This document shows, piece by piece, positions 24,490 through 33,995 of a DNA stretch of 64,000 nt. The DNA is from Saccharospirillum sp965652395 (GTDB taxonomy: Bacteria; Pseudomonadota; Gammaproteobacteria; Pseudomonadales; Natronospirillaceae). Each line of letters starts with the position of its first letter. The first letter of the stretch is position 1. A program made the position numbers and the translations under genes. Location: contig CBFGUW010000021.1 of NCBI GenBank assembly GCA_965652395.1, positions 20,924-84,923 of the forward strand, in the 5' to 3' direction. A model generated the notes under the pieces. It ran no database searches. It was not told the origin of the DNA and worked only from the letters and a program-made list of their open reading frames with translations.

Positions 24490-25104
24490 TTAACTGTTTG
24501 CCGCGTCGGAATGGATGGCGTCAACCAGTTTAGCGCTGTCCTGCTCCATTGATATCAGCAGTTCATCGACACGGCGGGTCAGGGCACGGTGGAAAATCAA
24601 AGCGGGAATGGCCACGCTCAGACCGGCAGCTGTGGTGATCAACGCCTGGGAAATGCCGCCAGCCAGCACGCCGGTGTTGCCGGTGCCCTGAATCATAATG
24701 GCGGTAAAGACTTCGATCATACCCAATACCGTACCCAGCAAACCCAGCAATGGTGCGACTGCGGCAATGGTGCCCAAAGTGCTGAGAAACTTTTCCATTT
24801 CATGAGCGACATGATTGCCAGCTTCCTGAATAGCATCCTTCATTGCTTCACGGCCGTGTTTTGACGCCGTAAGCCCCGAAGACAGGATGTAGCCGAATTG
24901 ACTGCTGGTTTTCAGCTCTTTCAGCTTGGCTGAATCGAGCTCCTGGTTTTTGATCCACATCCATACCTTCGGTAACTGGTCTTTCGGCATTACCTTGGGC
25001 AGGCGCAACGCCCAGTAGCGTTCAACGACAATGGCGATGGCAAGTACGGAACACAGTACAATTGGCACCATCAACCAACCGCCCGCTTTGATGATTTCAA
25101 ACAC
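24490..25104 (-). CDS. exbB: MotA/TolQ/ExbB proton channel protein
   Basis: This 204-aa membrane protein has three helices: about residues 8-27 (GGWLMVPIVLCSVLAIAIVV), 110-135 (around APLLGLLGTVLGM) and 150-175 (ALITTAAGLSVAIPALIFH), the standard TolQ/ExbB pattern. I chose the GTG at 25104, with GGAGG 8 nt upstream; the in-frame TTG at 25119 lies inside that ribosome site. It is the first gene of the exbB-exbD-lpxK-kdsB-phosphatase-murB string. Confidence 0.9.
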   Translation of the reverse strand: MFEIIKAGGWLMVPIVLCSVLAIAIVVERYWALRLPKVMPKDQLPKVWMWIKNQELDSAKLKELKTSSQFGYILSSGLTASKHGREAMKDAIQEAGNHVAHEMEKFLSTLGTIAAVAPLLGLLGTVLGMIEVFTAIMIQGTGNTGVLAGGISQALITTAAGLSVAIPALIFHRALTRRVDELLISMEQDSAKLVDAIHSDAANS

Positions 25105-25203
25105 GAATGTCACCTCCAATCAGACCGGCGTAATTTAACACAGTCACAACTAAACTTAACTCGTTGAATTCATACAGATTCTGACCCGTGTCTCGATTTT
25201 CAT

Positions 25204-27426
25204 TTATTCTCCGACCAGTCGCTCCCGGTAGGCAGACGTCCAATCCCGTACCCGCCATCCATCGGCCTCGGCCGTCACCTCAAGGGTGCCGCGCTCCGCT
25301 GTGTTCAACAGCGAGCGATCAGAAGTCTGTAAGTAGCTCAATAATGGCGCCGAGGGCCACCGGGGCGCGGCTCGGTCCCCGGAACTGACCATCATCAGGG
25401 CTTCGGGGCTGGCATCCAGAAAATCCCGGGCACTGCTGGTATGGCTGCCATGATGGCCGATAACCTGAATACCGACCGGAAAGACCTGGGGGTAGCGTTG
25501 CAGTAGCCAATACTCGATCAACCGGCCAGCATCACCGGTGATCAGCACTCGTCCCGGTCGCGTTTCGATCACAATGACACAGGAGTGTTCGTTGGCTGAC
25601 GAGCGGAATACCTCCGGCACAGGGAGAACACGAAAAGGTAAATCGGACCGGTTCGTCATCCGATGGCAGTTTACCCAACCATTGCTGGCGCTCAACCGAG
25701 CCACGGCCTCCGGTTGCCCGGCCAAGCGGTCAGCATCTGGCCATTGTCGCACCGCCCAACCTACACCTCCGGCATGGTCCAGGTCGGCATGGCTGACGAT
25801 GATGCCATCCAATTCAACGCCCCGACGCTTAAACCATGCCGCGAGTCGTTCCTCGGCGATGGAACGGCCATCGCTCCACTGACCGGCGGTATCGTAGAGC
25901 CAGGTACTCTCCGGCCATTCCAGCAGGATGGCTTCGCCGTGCCCTACGTCAAGCATTGTCATTCGGAAGATCTCAGGGGCTGGCGGGTGCTTCGGTACAA
26001 ACCACAGAATCGCGGCCAGGGGGATGACCAGCCAACGATACCTCATAGCAATAAACTGACTGCTCACCCAACCAAGGCCGACCGCCAACACGCCGAGCTC
26101 CGCCCAGTTCCAGATCAGGGCGTCGCCATGCCAGGCGGCGAGAATCTCCAACACGGAAATACCCTTCCGTACCAGCCATTCATAACCAGACACCCAGGCC
26201 AGGGAAGGCAAGGCCAATATGAGCAGGCTCCAGGGCAACACAATGGCCGTAACGAGGGGAATCATCACCAGGTTGATGGGTACCGAGAGCGGGTGCCAGT
26301 CAAATCCCATTAAGGCCCCAACCGGAATCATGAAAACCGCCAAGGCCAGTTGTAGCCTGAGTATCAGTTGCCAAACAGGCAGATCAGAACTCTGCCACCG
26401 CTCTGACAGGCGAACCAGCACCGCGACCAGCCCAAAACTCAACCAGGCACCACTGTCCAGCCAGGCCTGAGGTTGCCAAAGGGTAATCGCCACTGCGGCA
26501 ATGGCCAAAACCTGAGCAAAAGCGAGCCGATACCCCAATGCTAGCAGGCTGAGCGGTACCACCAACATCACCCAGGCGCGAATGGCGGGAAAACCGAACC
26601 CTGTCAGAGCGACAAATGCACCACTGCTCAGTGCGACGGTAGCCCATCGAACCACTTCTGGCTTTATCTGTCGCAAGCCGGGCAAACGAGCCAACCATCC
26701 GGCAATGAACAATCCCCAGGCGCCAACCATGCCGACATGCATACCACTGACCACCATCAAATGCTTGATTTGGTTTTGCTCGAACAACTCGGCCAAGGGT
26801 TCATCCAAGGCTTTCGACCATCCCAATGCGAGAGCCGCCCATATTCCCAGTGATTCGTGGCTTTGGAACAGGCTTTCAGTGCGCTGATACAAACGGGTCG
26901 CGAAAGTGGGGTTTGGGTAGGAGCGATGGACTTCAACCAGCGTGGCAAGCGCATCCAGGCGTTGAGTGAAGTAATAACGGCTGACATTGAAGCCGCCGGG
27001 AATCAACCGCCCCAAGGGTTGGCGCAATCGGAAATCAGCCTCGATACAGTGACCGGCCGTTAACATTAGTTCCGGTTGAGCGGTTATTCGGACGTTACGA
27101 AGCCTGAGTATCGGGGGCTGTGTCACTACCCTTGCCGTGCCAGCCTGATAATCGCCATATTTCTGGGTGGGTTGATCCAGGCAAACCGTCAAGGGGTAAA
27201 TACGGTGTTGTCCGGTACGGGTCAGTGGATGCAGGGTCTCCCATTCCAACCGCAGCATCAATGAAGCCAACAATAGTAGGATGAACGGCAACACTCTCCA
27301 GCGGCGCCATGCCATAACCCCCAGAAGTGGTCCAGCCCAAAAGAGAGCCCAACCCGGGCCCCAGTAAAACCACACCATAGGAAGGGTGATGCACAGCCAG
27401 GCTGACCCGGTCATTCCATTGACCAC
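25204..27426 (-). CDS. comEC: DNA internalization competence protein ComEC/Rec2
   Basis: This 740-aa polytopic protein forms the inner-membrane channel for DNA uptake in natural transformation. An N-terminal DUF4131 part with early membrane helices is followed by the Competence domain (about 200-470, with HLMVVSGMHVGMVG and many hydrophobic segments) and a C-terminal metallo-beta-lactamase domain starting at MTMLDVGHGEAILLEWP and holding SHADLDHAGGVGW. The motifs look intact. The presence of pilZ suggests type IV pili, which feed this channel, but no pilus structural genes are in view. Confidence 0.92.
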   Translation of the reverse strand: MVNGMTGSAWLCITLPMVWFYWGPGWALFWAGPLLGVMAWRRWRVLPFILLLLASLMLRLEWETLHPLTRTGQHRIYPLTVCLDQPTQKYGDYQAGTARVVTQPPILRLRNVRITAQPELMLTAGHCIEADFRLRQPLGRLIPGGFNVSRYYFTQRLDALATLVEVHRSYPNPTFATRLYQRTESLFQSHESLGIWAALALGWSKALDEPLAELFEQNQIKHLMVVSGMHVGMVGAWGLFIAGWLARLPGLRQIKPEVVRWATVALSSGAFVALTGFGFPAIRAWVMLVVPLSLLALGYRLAFAQVLAIAAVAITLWQPQAWLDSGAWLSFGLVAVLVRLSERWQSSDLPVWQLILRLQLALAVFMIPVGALMGFDWHPLSVPINLVMIPLVTAIVLPWSLLILALPSLAWVSGYEWLVRKGISVLEILAAWHGDALIWNWAELGVLAVGLGWVSSQFIAMRYRWLVIPLAAILWFVPKHPPAPEIFRMTMLDVGHGEAILLEWPESTWLYDTAGQWSDGRSIAEERLAAWFKRRGVELDGIIVSHADLDHAGGVGWAVRQWPDADRLAGQPEAVARLSASNGWVNCHRMTNRSDLPFRVLPVPEVFRSSANEHSCVIVIETRPGRVLITGDAGRLIEYWLLQRYPQVFPVGIQVIGHHGSHTSSARDFLDASPEALMMVSSGDRAAPRWPSAPLLSYLQTSDRSLLNTAERGTLEVTAEADGWRVRDWTSAYRERLVGE

Positions 27427-27562
27427 TGTTTAACTCCTCATGACGCAGGCGCTTCCAACCGGAAGAACGGTCGCGGACCGTTACAAAAACACCTCGAAGG
27501 TCGACTTTATTCGGTCATCCAGAGTCGGCATAATGCGCACCCTTTCAACCGACCAGTGTGTT

Positions 27563-28117
27563 ATGCCACGTAAAACCCTGCAAAAATGGATGCCCGATCC
27601 TGAACGCGTACGCCGTATTCCCAGCTTGCGACGCTTCGGTCATTGGTTGCATGAACCGGGGATCTGGCATCTTAACCGCCGTAGTGTGGCAAGGGCGTTC
27701 GCCATCGGTCTGTTTGTGTCGATGCTGCCTATCCCTGGGCAAATGGTCGTGGCCGGGCTTCTGGCTATTCGTTTAACGGCCAACCTGCCCTTCTCGATTG
27801 CTCTGGTCTGGCTGACCAACCCTTTTACCATGCCCTTCGTATTTTACGGCACCTACTGGCTCGGGTCTCAGTTCACGGGCGATTCTGTGATCGCTTTCGA
27901 AACTTTGCAGCAGAAAGGTATCATTACCGGCCTGATGACCGACCTCTATTGGCCGATGATGCTGGGTGGAGTGTTGCTGGGAGGCGTATTGTCCCCATTG
28001 GGATACGGGGTGATGAGCGGGCTCTATCATCTGAAAACCCGTTTGAACCGGCGGCGGCGCGATCAACGTCGCCACCAACGCCGCCGGGCGGCGGCGCAAA
28101 GCGTCAAACCTCGGTAA
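27563..28117 (+). CDS. DUF2062 membrane protein
   Basis: This 184-aa protein starts MPRKTLQKWMPDPERVRR, the usual start of the DUF2062 group. It has SVARAFAIGLFVSMLPIPGQMV (a membrane helix with the conserved Pro and Gly), LVWLTNPFTMPFVFYGTYWLG, and a third hydrophobic stretch near its end, followed by a very basic tail rich in Arg. It is an inner-membrane protein of unknown role. I chose the ATG at 27563 by family start; an earlier ATG at 27440 gives an unrelated extension. It is divergent from comEC, and its 3' end overlaps the convergent lolD by 14 bp. Confidence 0.85.
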   Translation: MPRKTLQKWMPDPERVRRIPSLRRFGHWLHEPGIWHLNRRSVARAFAIGLFVSMLPIPGQMVVAGLLAIRLTANLPFSIALVWLTNPFTMPFVFYGTYWLGSQFTGDSVIAFETLQQKGIITGLMTDLYWPMMLGGVLLGGVLSPLGYGVMSGLYHLKTRLNRRRRDQRRHQRRRAAAQSVKPR

Positions 28118-28784
28118 TGTGCCCTTTCTTAAGACGCAGCTGACGGGGCATTTGCTGCGCCCATTCCTGATTATGAGTCACCACCAGGAAGCTTGCATTG
28201 AAGGTGCTGTTCAATTCCATGATCAACTCGTGGACCTGCTCTGAAGTACTGTCGTCCAGGTTTCCCGTCGGCTCATCCATCAGAACGACCTGGGGTTCAT
28301 TGATCAGGGCACGAGCGATGGCCACCCGTTGACGCTCCCCGCCGGAAAGCTCGGCCGGTCGGTGGTCGGCCCTGTCCTTGAGCCCTACCCGATCGAGCAA
28401 CGCTTCCGCCTTGCGATGGACATCGGCTTGGTAGTGCCCGCCAATCAGCGTTGGCATCAATACATTTTCCAGAGCACTAAATTCCGGCAACAAATGATGA
28501 AACTGGAATACGAACCCCATGTACTGGTTTCTCAGCTTGGCGCGCTCTTTATCATTCAAACGGGACAACGCCTGCCCCGCCATATGAACCTCACCTTCCG
28601 AAGGCGTGTCGAGCCCTGCCAACAAATTCAGTAAGGTCGTCTTACCCGAGCCGCTGCTGCCTACAATGCTGACCAGCTCTCCCGGCGCGATGCTGAATTC
28701 CAAATGATTCAACACCTCGACCGTCTGAGGCCCCAATTTGAACCGGCGGCTGACCGCCTGACAACTCAATACATCATGATTCAT
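28104..28784 (-). CDS. lolD: Lipoprotein-releasing ABC transporter ATP-binding protein LolD
   Basis: This 226-aa ATPase powers release of lipoproteins from the inner membrane to LolA. The Walker A is GSSGSGKTTLL (about residues 42-52), the signature LSGGERQRVAIARAL and Walker B VVLMDEPTGNLDD are intact. The MacB/LolD-type ending SFLVVTHNQEWA is present. The start overlaps the lolC stop by 11 bp, so channel and ATPase are co-translated. Only one permease gene is seen, so the complex may be the LolCD (LolF-like) form or have lolE elsewhere. Confidence 0.94.
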   Translation of the reverse strand: MNHDVLSCQAVSRRFKLGPQTVEVLNHLEFSIAPGELVSIVGSSGSGKTTLLNLLAGLDTPSEGEVHMAGQALSRLNDKERAKLRNQYMGFVFQFHHLLPEFSALENVLMPTLIGGHYQADVHRKAEALLDRVGLKDRADHRPAELSGGERQRVAIARALINEPQVVLMDEPTGNLDDSTSEQVHELIMELNSTFNASFLVVTHNQEWAQQMPRQLRLKKGHITEV

Positions 28785-30027
28785 AACGCAACGCCTCCGC
28801 GGGAGAAATGCGCGAAGCGCGCCAGGCCGGATACAGCGTTGCCAAAATACTGATCACGAATGAACTGACGGCAATCAACCGGACGTCGGACCAGTCAAGC
28901 CGGGATGGGATATAACTGATGAAATACACTTCGGCGCTTAAAAACTGAATATTAAAGGTTCGTTCGATCCACTCGATGATATCAGCGACCGACAAGGCGC
29001 CAAGCACTCCCAGTGTCACCCCTAAAATAATGCCGATCAAACCGATAGCGGTACCCTGGACGATAAAAATACCCATGATTTGAGAGGTACGTGCGCCCAG
29101 GGTTCTCAAAATGGCAATTTCACCCTGTTTGTCAGTAACCAGCATGACCAGACTCGACACAATGTTGAAGACGGCGACAGCGACGATCATAAACAGCAGC
29201 AGGCCCACCAACCTTTTTTCCATCTGAATGGCCTGGAAAAGATTGCCCTGGGTACGCGTCCAGTCGGATACCTGGTAACGTCCCACCAGTTCTTGCCCGG
29301 CTTCGACACCGATGCGCCGGGCCGCGAATATGTCGTCCACCTTCAAGTGGACGCCATCGACCGCGTTGCCATAACGCAATAGCCGACCCAGATCTTCCAT
29401 GTGAGTCACCGCCACATTGGCATCCAATTCCGCGCCCACCGCGAACGTTCCAACAACCGTAAACCGCTTCAGTCTGGGTGTTACACCGGCCAGACTGACC
29501 GTCACCTCGGGCACCATCAGTGTAATTCGGTCCCCTATTCCCACGCCCAATTGTCGCGCCAGGATATCGCCCAAAACGATGCCGAAATCACCGGGTTGGA
29601 GTGCTTCCAGCGAACCGCTCTCAATATGATTGGGGAGGATCGAGACTTCTGCCAGGGTTTGAGGGTCTATCCCCTGAATCAGCGCGCCGCGTGTATCCCG
29701 AGGGCCAGCCAGCATGCCTTGGGTTTCGGTATAAGGGCTCGCGCCAATCACCTGGGGGTGCTGCAGGGCGATGTCGGCGACCGAACGCCAATCGGTCATC
29801 TCGCCGGGCTGTGCCAGGGTGACATGCGGGACCATGCCCAATATGCGGTCGCGCAGTTCCTGAGCAAAGCCGTTCATGACCGACAGCACAATAATCAATA
29901 CCGTCACGCCCAGCGTCAGCCCCACCATGGAGACACCGGATATGAAGGAGATAAAGTGGTTACGGCGGCGGGCTCGGAGGTAACGCAGGCCGATTAACAA
30001 CGGAATATTTTTCAGCATGGCGCGCAT
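28774..30027 (-). CDS. lolC: Lipoprotein-releasing ABC transporter permease LolC/LolE
   Basis: This is a permease of about 417 aa with the FtsX/MacB layout. The first membrane helix (about 28-52) follows LIGLRYLRARRRNHFISFISG. A large periplasmic domain of about 220 residues follows, then three more helices (around IVAVAVFNIVSSLVMLV, IGLIGIILGVTLGVLGAL and a last one before YPAWRASRISPAEALRYE). It works with LolD. I chose the ATG at 30027; an ATG three codons later is as good, and neither has a strong ribosome site. Confidence 0.92.
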   Translation of the reverse strand: MRAMLKNIPLLIGLRYLRARRRNHFISFISGVSMVGLTLGVTVLIIVLSVMNGFAQELRDRILGMVPHVTLAQPGEMTDWRSVADIALQHPQVIGASPYTETQGMLAGPRDTRGALIQGIDPQTLAEVSILPNHIESGSLEALQPGDFGIVLGDILARQLGVGIGDRITLMVPEVTVSLAGVTPRLKRFTVVGTFAVGAELDANVAVTHMEDLGRLLRYGNAVDGVHLKVDDIFAARRIGVEAGQELVGRYQVSDWTRTQGNLFQAIQMEKRLVGLLLFMIVAVAVFNIVSSLVMLVTDKQGEIAILRTLGARTSQIMGIFIVQGTAIGLIGIILGVTLGVLGALSVADIIEWIERTFNIQFLSAEVYFISYIPSRLDWSDVRLIAVSSFVISILATLYPAWRASRISPAEALRYES

Positions 30028-30125
30028 TAAACCATCCGCCCCAGAGCGTGCCAAGCCGAAATTGACTACACTTTCATGATCGTTACAAAGCATAAACGGC
30101 CGCTGTGTGGCCAAAGAGGAGTGAC

Positions 30126-30662
30126 ATGGACAACGACCGTCGGGAATACTTTCGCGTGACCGATACCGCCTATCTCTGCGCGGCACTCTACGATCCGCAT
30201 AAGCCTTCGATACCGGATTATTTTCCCGAACTGCACCAGATCGCCGTTATCAAGGAATTCGAACAGGTGGACACCCATTTTCTGGAGTTTCTCGACCGGG
30301 TGAAGGACGCTTCAGTCCGCAAGCTGCTGAAGCTTTTTAACGAAAAACTCGACCTGATGTCGCGTTACCTGCACATCCGGGATGTTCAGGCTCAGCAGTT
30401 GGATGCCCAAAGCATCGATATCAGTGAAGGGGGCTGCTCCTGCCAACTACCCGGAGAGTACCAAGCCGGGCAGGTTCTGGCACTGGCAATCATCTTCACA
30501 CCCAGCTATCTCTCTCTGTTTTGCCAGGCACGGGTGGCGGAAACACCGGCTCAATCCGCCGATCAGCGTCTTCACTTGGAATTCGCCCATTTGACGGAAA
30601 CGCAACGTCAGGCCCTGACCCGACACATGTTTAAAGTACAGGCACAAAGTCGGGAGAAATAG
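30126..30662 (+). CDS. PilZ-domain protein with a helical insertion
   Basis: This 178-aa protein has both c-di-GMP motifs of PilZ domains: an RxxxR in NDRREYFRVTD (about residues 3-13) and DISEGGCSC (about 99-107). About 85 residues lie between them, far more than in standard PilZ proteins, and look helical (KEFEQVDTHFLEFLDRVK, KLLKLFNEKLDLMSRYLHIR). This recalls the inserted helices of tetrameric PilZ proteins of Xanthomonas, but here the binding motifs are kept. The start at 30126 has AGAGGAG 5 nt upstream. It stands alone, between lolC and agmatine deiminase. Its target is unknown. Confidence 0.8.
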   Translation: MDNDRREYFRVTDTAYLCAALYDPHKPSIPDYFPELHQIAVIKEFEQVDTHFLEFLDRVKDASVRKLLKLFNEKLDLMSRYLHIRDVQAQQLDAQSIDISEGGCSCQLPGEYQAGQVLALAIIFTPSYLSLFCQARVAETPAQSADQRLHLEFAHLTETQRQALTRHMFKVQAQSREK

Positions 30663-30726
30663 CGCGAGGGAGAATCCCTCATGTACAATACGCGCCCTTT
30701 TTTCTTTCTGTTCCATAGGAGACCGT

Positions 30727-31803
30727 ATGCCTGGACGTCAACTGCCTGCCGAGTGGCATAAACAAGACGCCATCCTGCTGACCTGGCCGCATGCGGAGTC
30801 GGACTGGGCGGCCCGGCTGGAGGACGCCGAAGCCGTATATCTCGATATCGTGGGCATCCTCAGCCACACCCAGGACATTGTGATTCAGCTTCACGACAGC
30901 GTGGACCTTGAAAAACTGACCATACAGTTCGAGCGGGAAAGCATAAACCAGGCACGCTGCCACTTCGTCAGCGTCAACAGTGACGACACCTGGGCCCGGG
31001 ACCATGGCCCCATCACCGTTCTTGAGCAGGAACAGGAAGAGGACGACTGGGAGCCGTTACTGCTGGATTTCACCTTCAACGGCTGGGGCGGAAAATTCGA
31101 CGCTCAAAAAGACGACGCCCTTAACCGCGCCATGGCTGAAAAAGGCGTGTTCCGGGCCTCAATGGAAAGCATTGATTGGGTGCTGGAGGGCGGCAGTCTG
31201 GAATCCGATGGAGCCGGTACCTTACTGACAACCACTCAATGTCTGCTGAATCCCAACCGCAACGGAGTCCAAAGCCGTGAAACCATGGAATCTCACCTAA
31301 AAGGATGGTTTGGCGTGCGCCAGGTGTTGTGGCTGGAGCACGGCGCCCTGACGGGTGACGACACCGATGCTCATATCGATACCCTCGCCCGTTTCGCACC
31401 GAACAACACCCTGGTATACCAAGGCTGCGACAACGCCGAAGACGAGCACTACCAGCCCCTACAGCAGATGGCGGAAGAGTTGGCAGGCTTTCACAATGCC
31501 GATGGCGAGCCCTATCGCCTGATCGACCTGCCCTGGCCGGAAGCGCAGTACAGTGCGGATGGACAGCGACTGCCGGCGACCTATGCGAACTTCCTCGTGG
31601 CCAACCAATTGGTACTGATGCCGACCTATGGAGCACCCCAGGATGGGCCGGCGGCGGAACGACTGGCGGAAGCATTTCCCGACCACCGCGTAGTCGCCAT
31701 CGACTGCCGAGCACTGATTGAGCAGTTTGGCAGTCTGCATTGCATTACCATGCAGTTACCAGAAGGTGTACTGAGCGGTAAGGTTCTCGATCTTGAGGGC
31801 TGA
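30727..31803 (+). CDS. aguA: Agmatine deiminase family protein
   Basis: This 358-aa guanidino-group-modifying enzyme converts agmatine to N-carbamoylputrescine in the arginine decarboxylase route to putrescine. Family blocks are LPAEWHKQDAILLTWPH, DDTWARDHGPI (with the active-site Asp), LDFTFNGWGGKF, EGGSLESDGAG, and HIDTLARFAP. The catalytic Cys is in GSLHCITMQLP near residue 344. No carbamoylputrescine amidase (aguB) gene lies next to it, which is unusual, so its partner must be elsewhere. The ribosome site TAGGAG lies before the ATG. Confidence 0.92.
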   Translation: MPGRQLPAEWHKQDAILLTWPHAESDWAARLEDAEAVYLDIVGILSHTQDIVIQLHDSVDLEKLTIQFERESINQARCHFVSVNSDDTWARDHGPITVLEQEQEEDDWEPLLLDFTFNGWGGKFDAQKDDALNRAMAEKGVFRASMESIDWVLEGGSLESDGAGTLLTTTQCLLNPNRNGVQSRETMESHLKGWFGVRQVLWLEHGALTGDDTDAHIDTLARFAPNNTLVYQGCDNAEDEHYQPLQQMAEELAGFHNADGEPYRLIDLPWPEAQYSADGQRLPATYANFLVANQLVLMPTYGAPQDGPAAERLAEAFPDHRVVAIDCRALIEQFGSLHCITMQLPEGVLSGKVLDLEG

Positions 31804-31816
31804 TCGCCCTCATTTT
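31795..31816 (+). terminator. Terminator after agmatine deiminase gene
   Basis: GAGGGC and GCCCTC form a 6-bp stem around TGATC, followed by ATTTTC. The loop includes the TGA stop of the deiminase gene. It ends at the convergent dinG stop codon and probably limits read-through in the rightward direction. Confidence 0.65.
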
Positions 31817-33930
31817 CAATCAACTTCCCATCGATACCCCGGCAGGGATTGCCGCACCAGGTTTCCATAACGCTTTTCGATCAGCCGCCGGTCCATGAAC
31901 CAAATCGTTCCACTATCAGATTCATTACGGATCAAACGACCACATGCCTGGACCAGCCGGATAATGGCCGTTGGCAGACTGACCTGTTGAAACGGGTTGG
32001 AACCCCGCTTTTCCAACCAAAGGGACAGGGTCGACAGAATTGGGTCGTCTGGTGTGGCGAACGGCAATTTGGCAATCATCAGATGTGTCAGATAATTCCC
32101 CGGCAGATCAACCCCCTCGGCCAGACTTGCCAGCCCGAAGAGAGTGGATCCGGCCCCTTCTTCCAGGCGCTCACGATGATGGCGGATCAGCGCATTCTTG
32201 GGTAACGCATCCTGACGAGTGACTCGGTCTTTCCATTCGGACGACAGGCCCTGAAAAACCTCATTCATTTGCTGACGAGATGAAAACAACACCAAATTTC
32301 CCGTTTCAGGCGGCAGGTAGGTTTGAACAGCTTCGATCATGGCCGTGGTATGGGCTTCCCGAAGACCGCCGTCACAAGCCAGTGACGGCACTCGGGCGGT
32401 CACCCTGGACTGATAATCAAAGGGACTTTCAACGCGCAAATATTCGGTTGAATCCGGCAGGCCCGATTGAATCGCAAAACGCTTGAACTCCCCGGCGATC
32501 GTCAGAGTGGCCGAGGTAACGATGCTGGCAAAACACCGATTCCAGATATGATGCCGTAAAATCGCCTGGGCCGAGACCGGGCTGGCGTTGAGAACCAGAT
32601 CCTGATACTCGGGCTGATCCAGATTTTCGAACCAACGGGCCATGGGCGGCGCTTCGGGAGGGTCCTGTTGTAACCAAGCCTGGACCAGATCCCGGGCCGG
32701 TTCGGCCCGGCTCAACCACCGACCGATCAACGGCAGGCTTTGTTCGAGCCGGCTCTTTTCATCCAGGTCCTGGCTGGCTGAGAGCCGCTTGCGTACCTGT
32801 TCGTCCAACTGCAGCAAGGTAATGCTCAGCTGTTTCAGGGGCGACTCCAATGGCGCCAGGATTTCCTGCGTCTGCAACAGCCAATGCTCTTCCTGTACCG
32901 CCAGCGTCGCCATGTGCCCATCGAGCCTCATCCTGACGGGCTGCAACGCCCCCCAAGCGTCGGTGAGTGCGGAGTGAGCATCCTGGATGGCTCGTTCCAA
33001 AATGTCCAACTGGTGTTCTTCCGTGTCCCCATAACCCAGCTCCAGTCGCAGCTTGGGCATTTGTTTTCGCCAACCCTCCAACTGGTTCAAGGTATTCTTG
33101 AATGGCAACTGGCTCGCAAAATGAGACAGGCCCTTGTCAGGCAGATGATGCCCTTCATCGAAAACGTAAATCGCCTGAGCCGGGGGCGGCAGAATAGCAC
33201 CGCCTCCGAGGGCTAGATCGGCCATTACCAAATCGTGGTTGGCAATAATGACGTCCGCTTCTTCAAGATCCTTGCGCGCCTCATAGAAGGGGCAATTCTG
33301 GAAGTGCGGGCAACGCCGGTTCAAACACTCTCGATGGGTTGAAGTGATGGGGCGCCACTGTTCATCTTCCAAGCGATCAGGCCATTGGTCCCTGTCCCCA
33401 CTCCACTCGCCCCGCCCGAACTGATCGAGCATATCGTTATAAAGCTGCAGGGCGGCTTCGTCCGCCGCCATTGTTTCCTCGAACAGAGACAACGCCGTAA
33501 CAGCACCCTCCTGCATCTGGATGGATTGCTCCAGGCGCTGCAGGCACAAATAACGGCCGCGCCCCTTGGCCAACACCGCCCGGAACTCCAGGCCGCTGTA
33601 TTCAATGATTTCAGGAATGTCTTTCTGGACCACCTGCTCCTGCAGAGCCACCGTTGCTGTTGCAATCACCAGTTTCTTGTCGAAATGCTGGGCAAGCGGG
33701 ATCGCACTCAAGGCATAGCCGATGGTTTTGCCGGTACCCGTCCCCGCTTCAACCACAGCGATGGGGGCTTCACCCTGGCGCAGGCCATCGGCGGAAAGTT
33801 CCACCTTGGACAGAGTACGGGCAATGTGTGCCAGCATATGTTTCTGGCCACCGCGGGGTTTCAGCTCACGAGCCGCCAGATAACGGCTGTAAGCGGTTTG
33901 AATGGTTTCCTTAAGTTCGTCGGACAGCAT
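31816..33930 (-). CDS. dinG: ATP-dependent DNA helicase DinG
   Basis: This 704-aa superfamily 2 helicase of the XPD type has Walker A EAGTGTGKTIGYAL (about residues 61-74), an iron-sulphur module with one Cys in GRGRYLCLQRL and three in CLNRRCPHFQNCP, the DEGH box in YVFDEGHHLPDKG, and C-terminal motifs VLFSSRQQMNEVF and QACGRLIRNESDSG. DinG unwinds R-loops and D-loops and helps forks pass transcription. I see no clear LexA box directly upstream. It is divergent from kdsA. Confidence 0.92.
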   Translation of the reverse strand: MLSDELKETIQTAYSRYLAARELKPRGGQKHMLAHIARTLSKVELSADGLRQGEAPIAVVEAGTGTGKTIGYALSAIPLAQHFDKKLVIATATVALQEQVVQKDIPEIIEYSGLEFRAVLAKGRGRYLCLQRLEQSIQMQEGAVTALSLFEETMAADEAALQLYNDMLDQFGRGEWSGDRDQWPDRLEDEQWRPITSTHRECLNRRCPHFQNCPFYEARKDLEEADVIIANHDLVMADLALGGGAILPPPAQAIYVFDEGHHLPDKGLSHFASQLPFKNTLNQLEGWRKQMPKLRLELGYGDTEEHQLDILERAIQDAHSALTDAWGALQPVRMRLDGHMATLAVQEEHWLLQTQEILAPLESPLKQLSITLLQLDEQVRKRLSASQDLDEKSRLEQSLPLIGRWLSRAEPARDLVQAWLQQDPPEAPPMARWFENLDQPEYQDLVLNASPVSAQAILRHHIWNRCFASIVTSATLTIAGEFKRFAIQSGLPDSTEYLRVESPFDYQSRVTARVPSLACDGGLREAHTTAMIEAVQTYLPPETGNLVLFSSRQQMNEVFQGLSSEWKDRVTRQDALPKNALIRHHRERLEEGAGSTLFGLASLAEGVDLPGNYLTHLMIAKLPFATPDDPILSTLSLWLEKRGSNPFQQVSLPTAIIRLVQACGRLIRNESDSGTIWFMDRRLIEKRYGNLVRQSLPGYRWEVD

Positions 33931-33995
33931 TCGGCGGTTTAGCTTCTCTCGGTCAGCGGCTACAATCGCAGCCGAATCATTATAGGAATGTCTTT

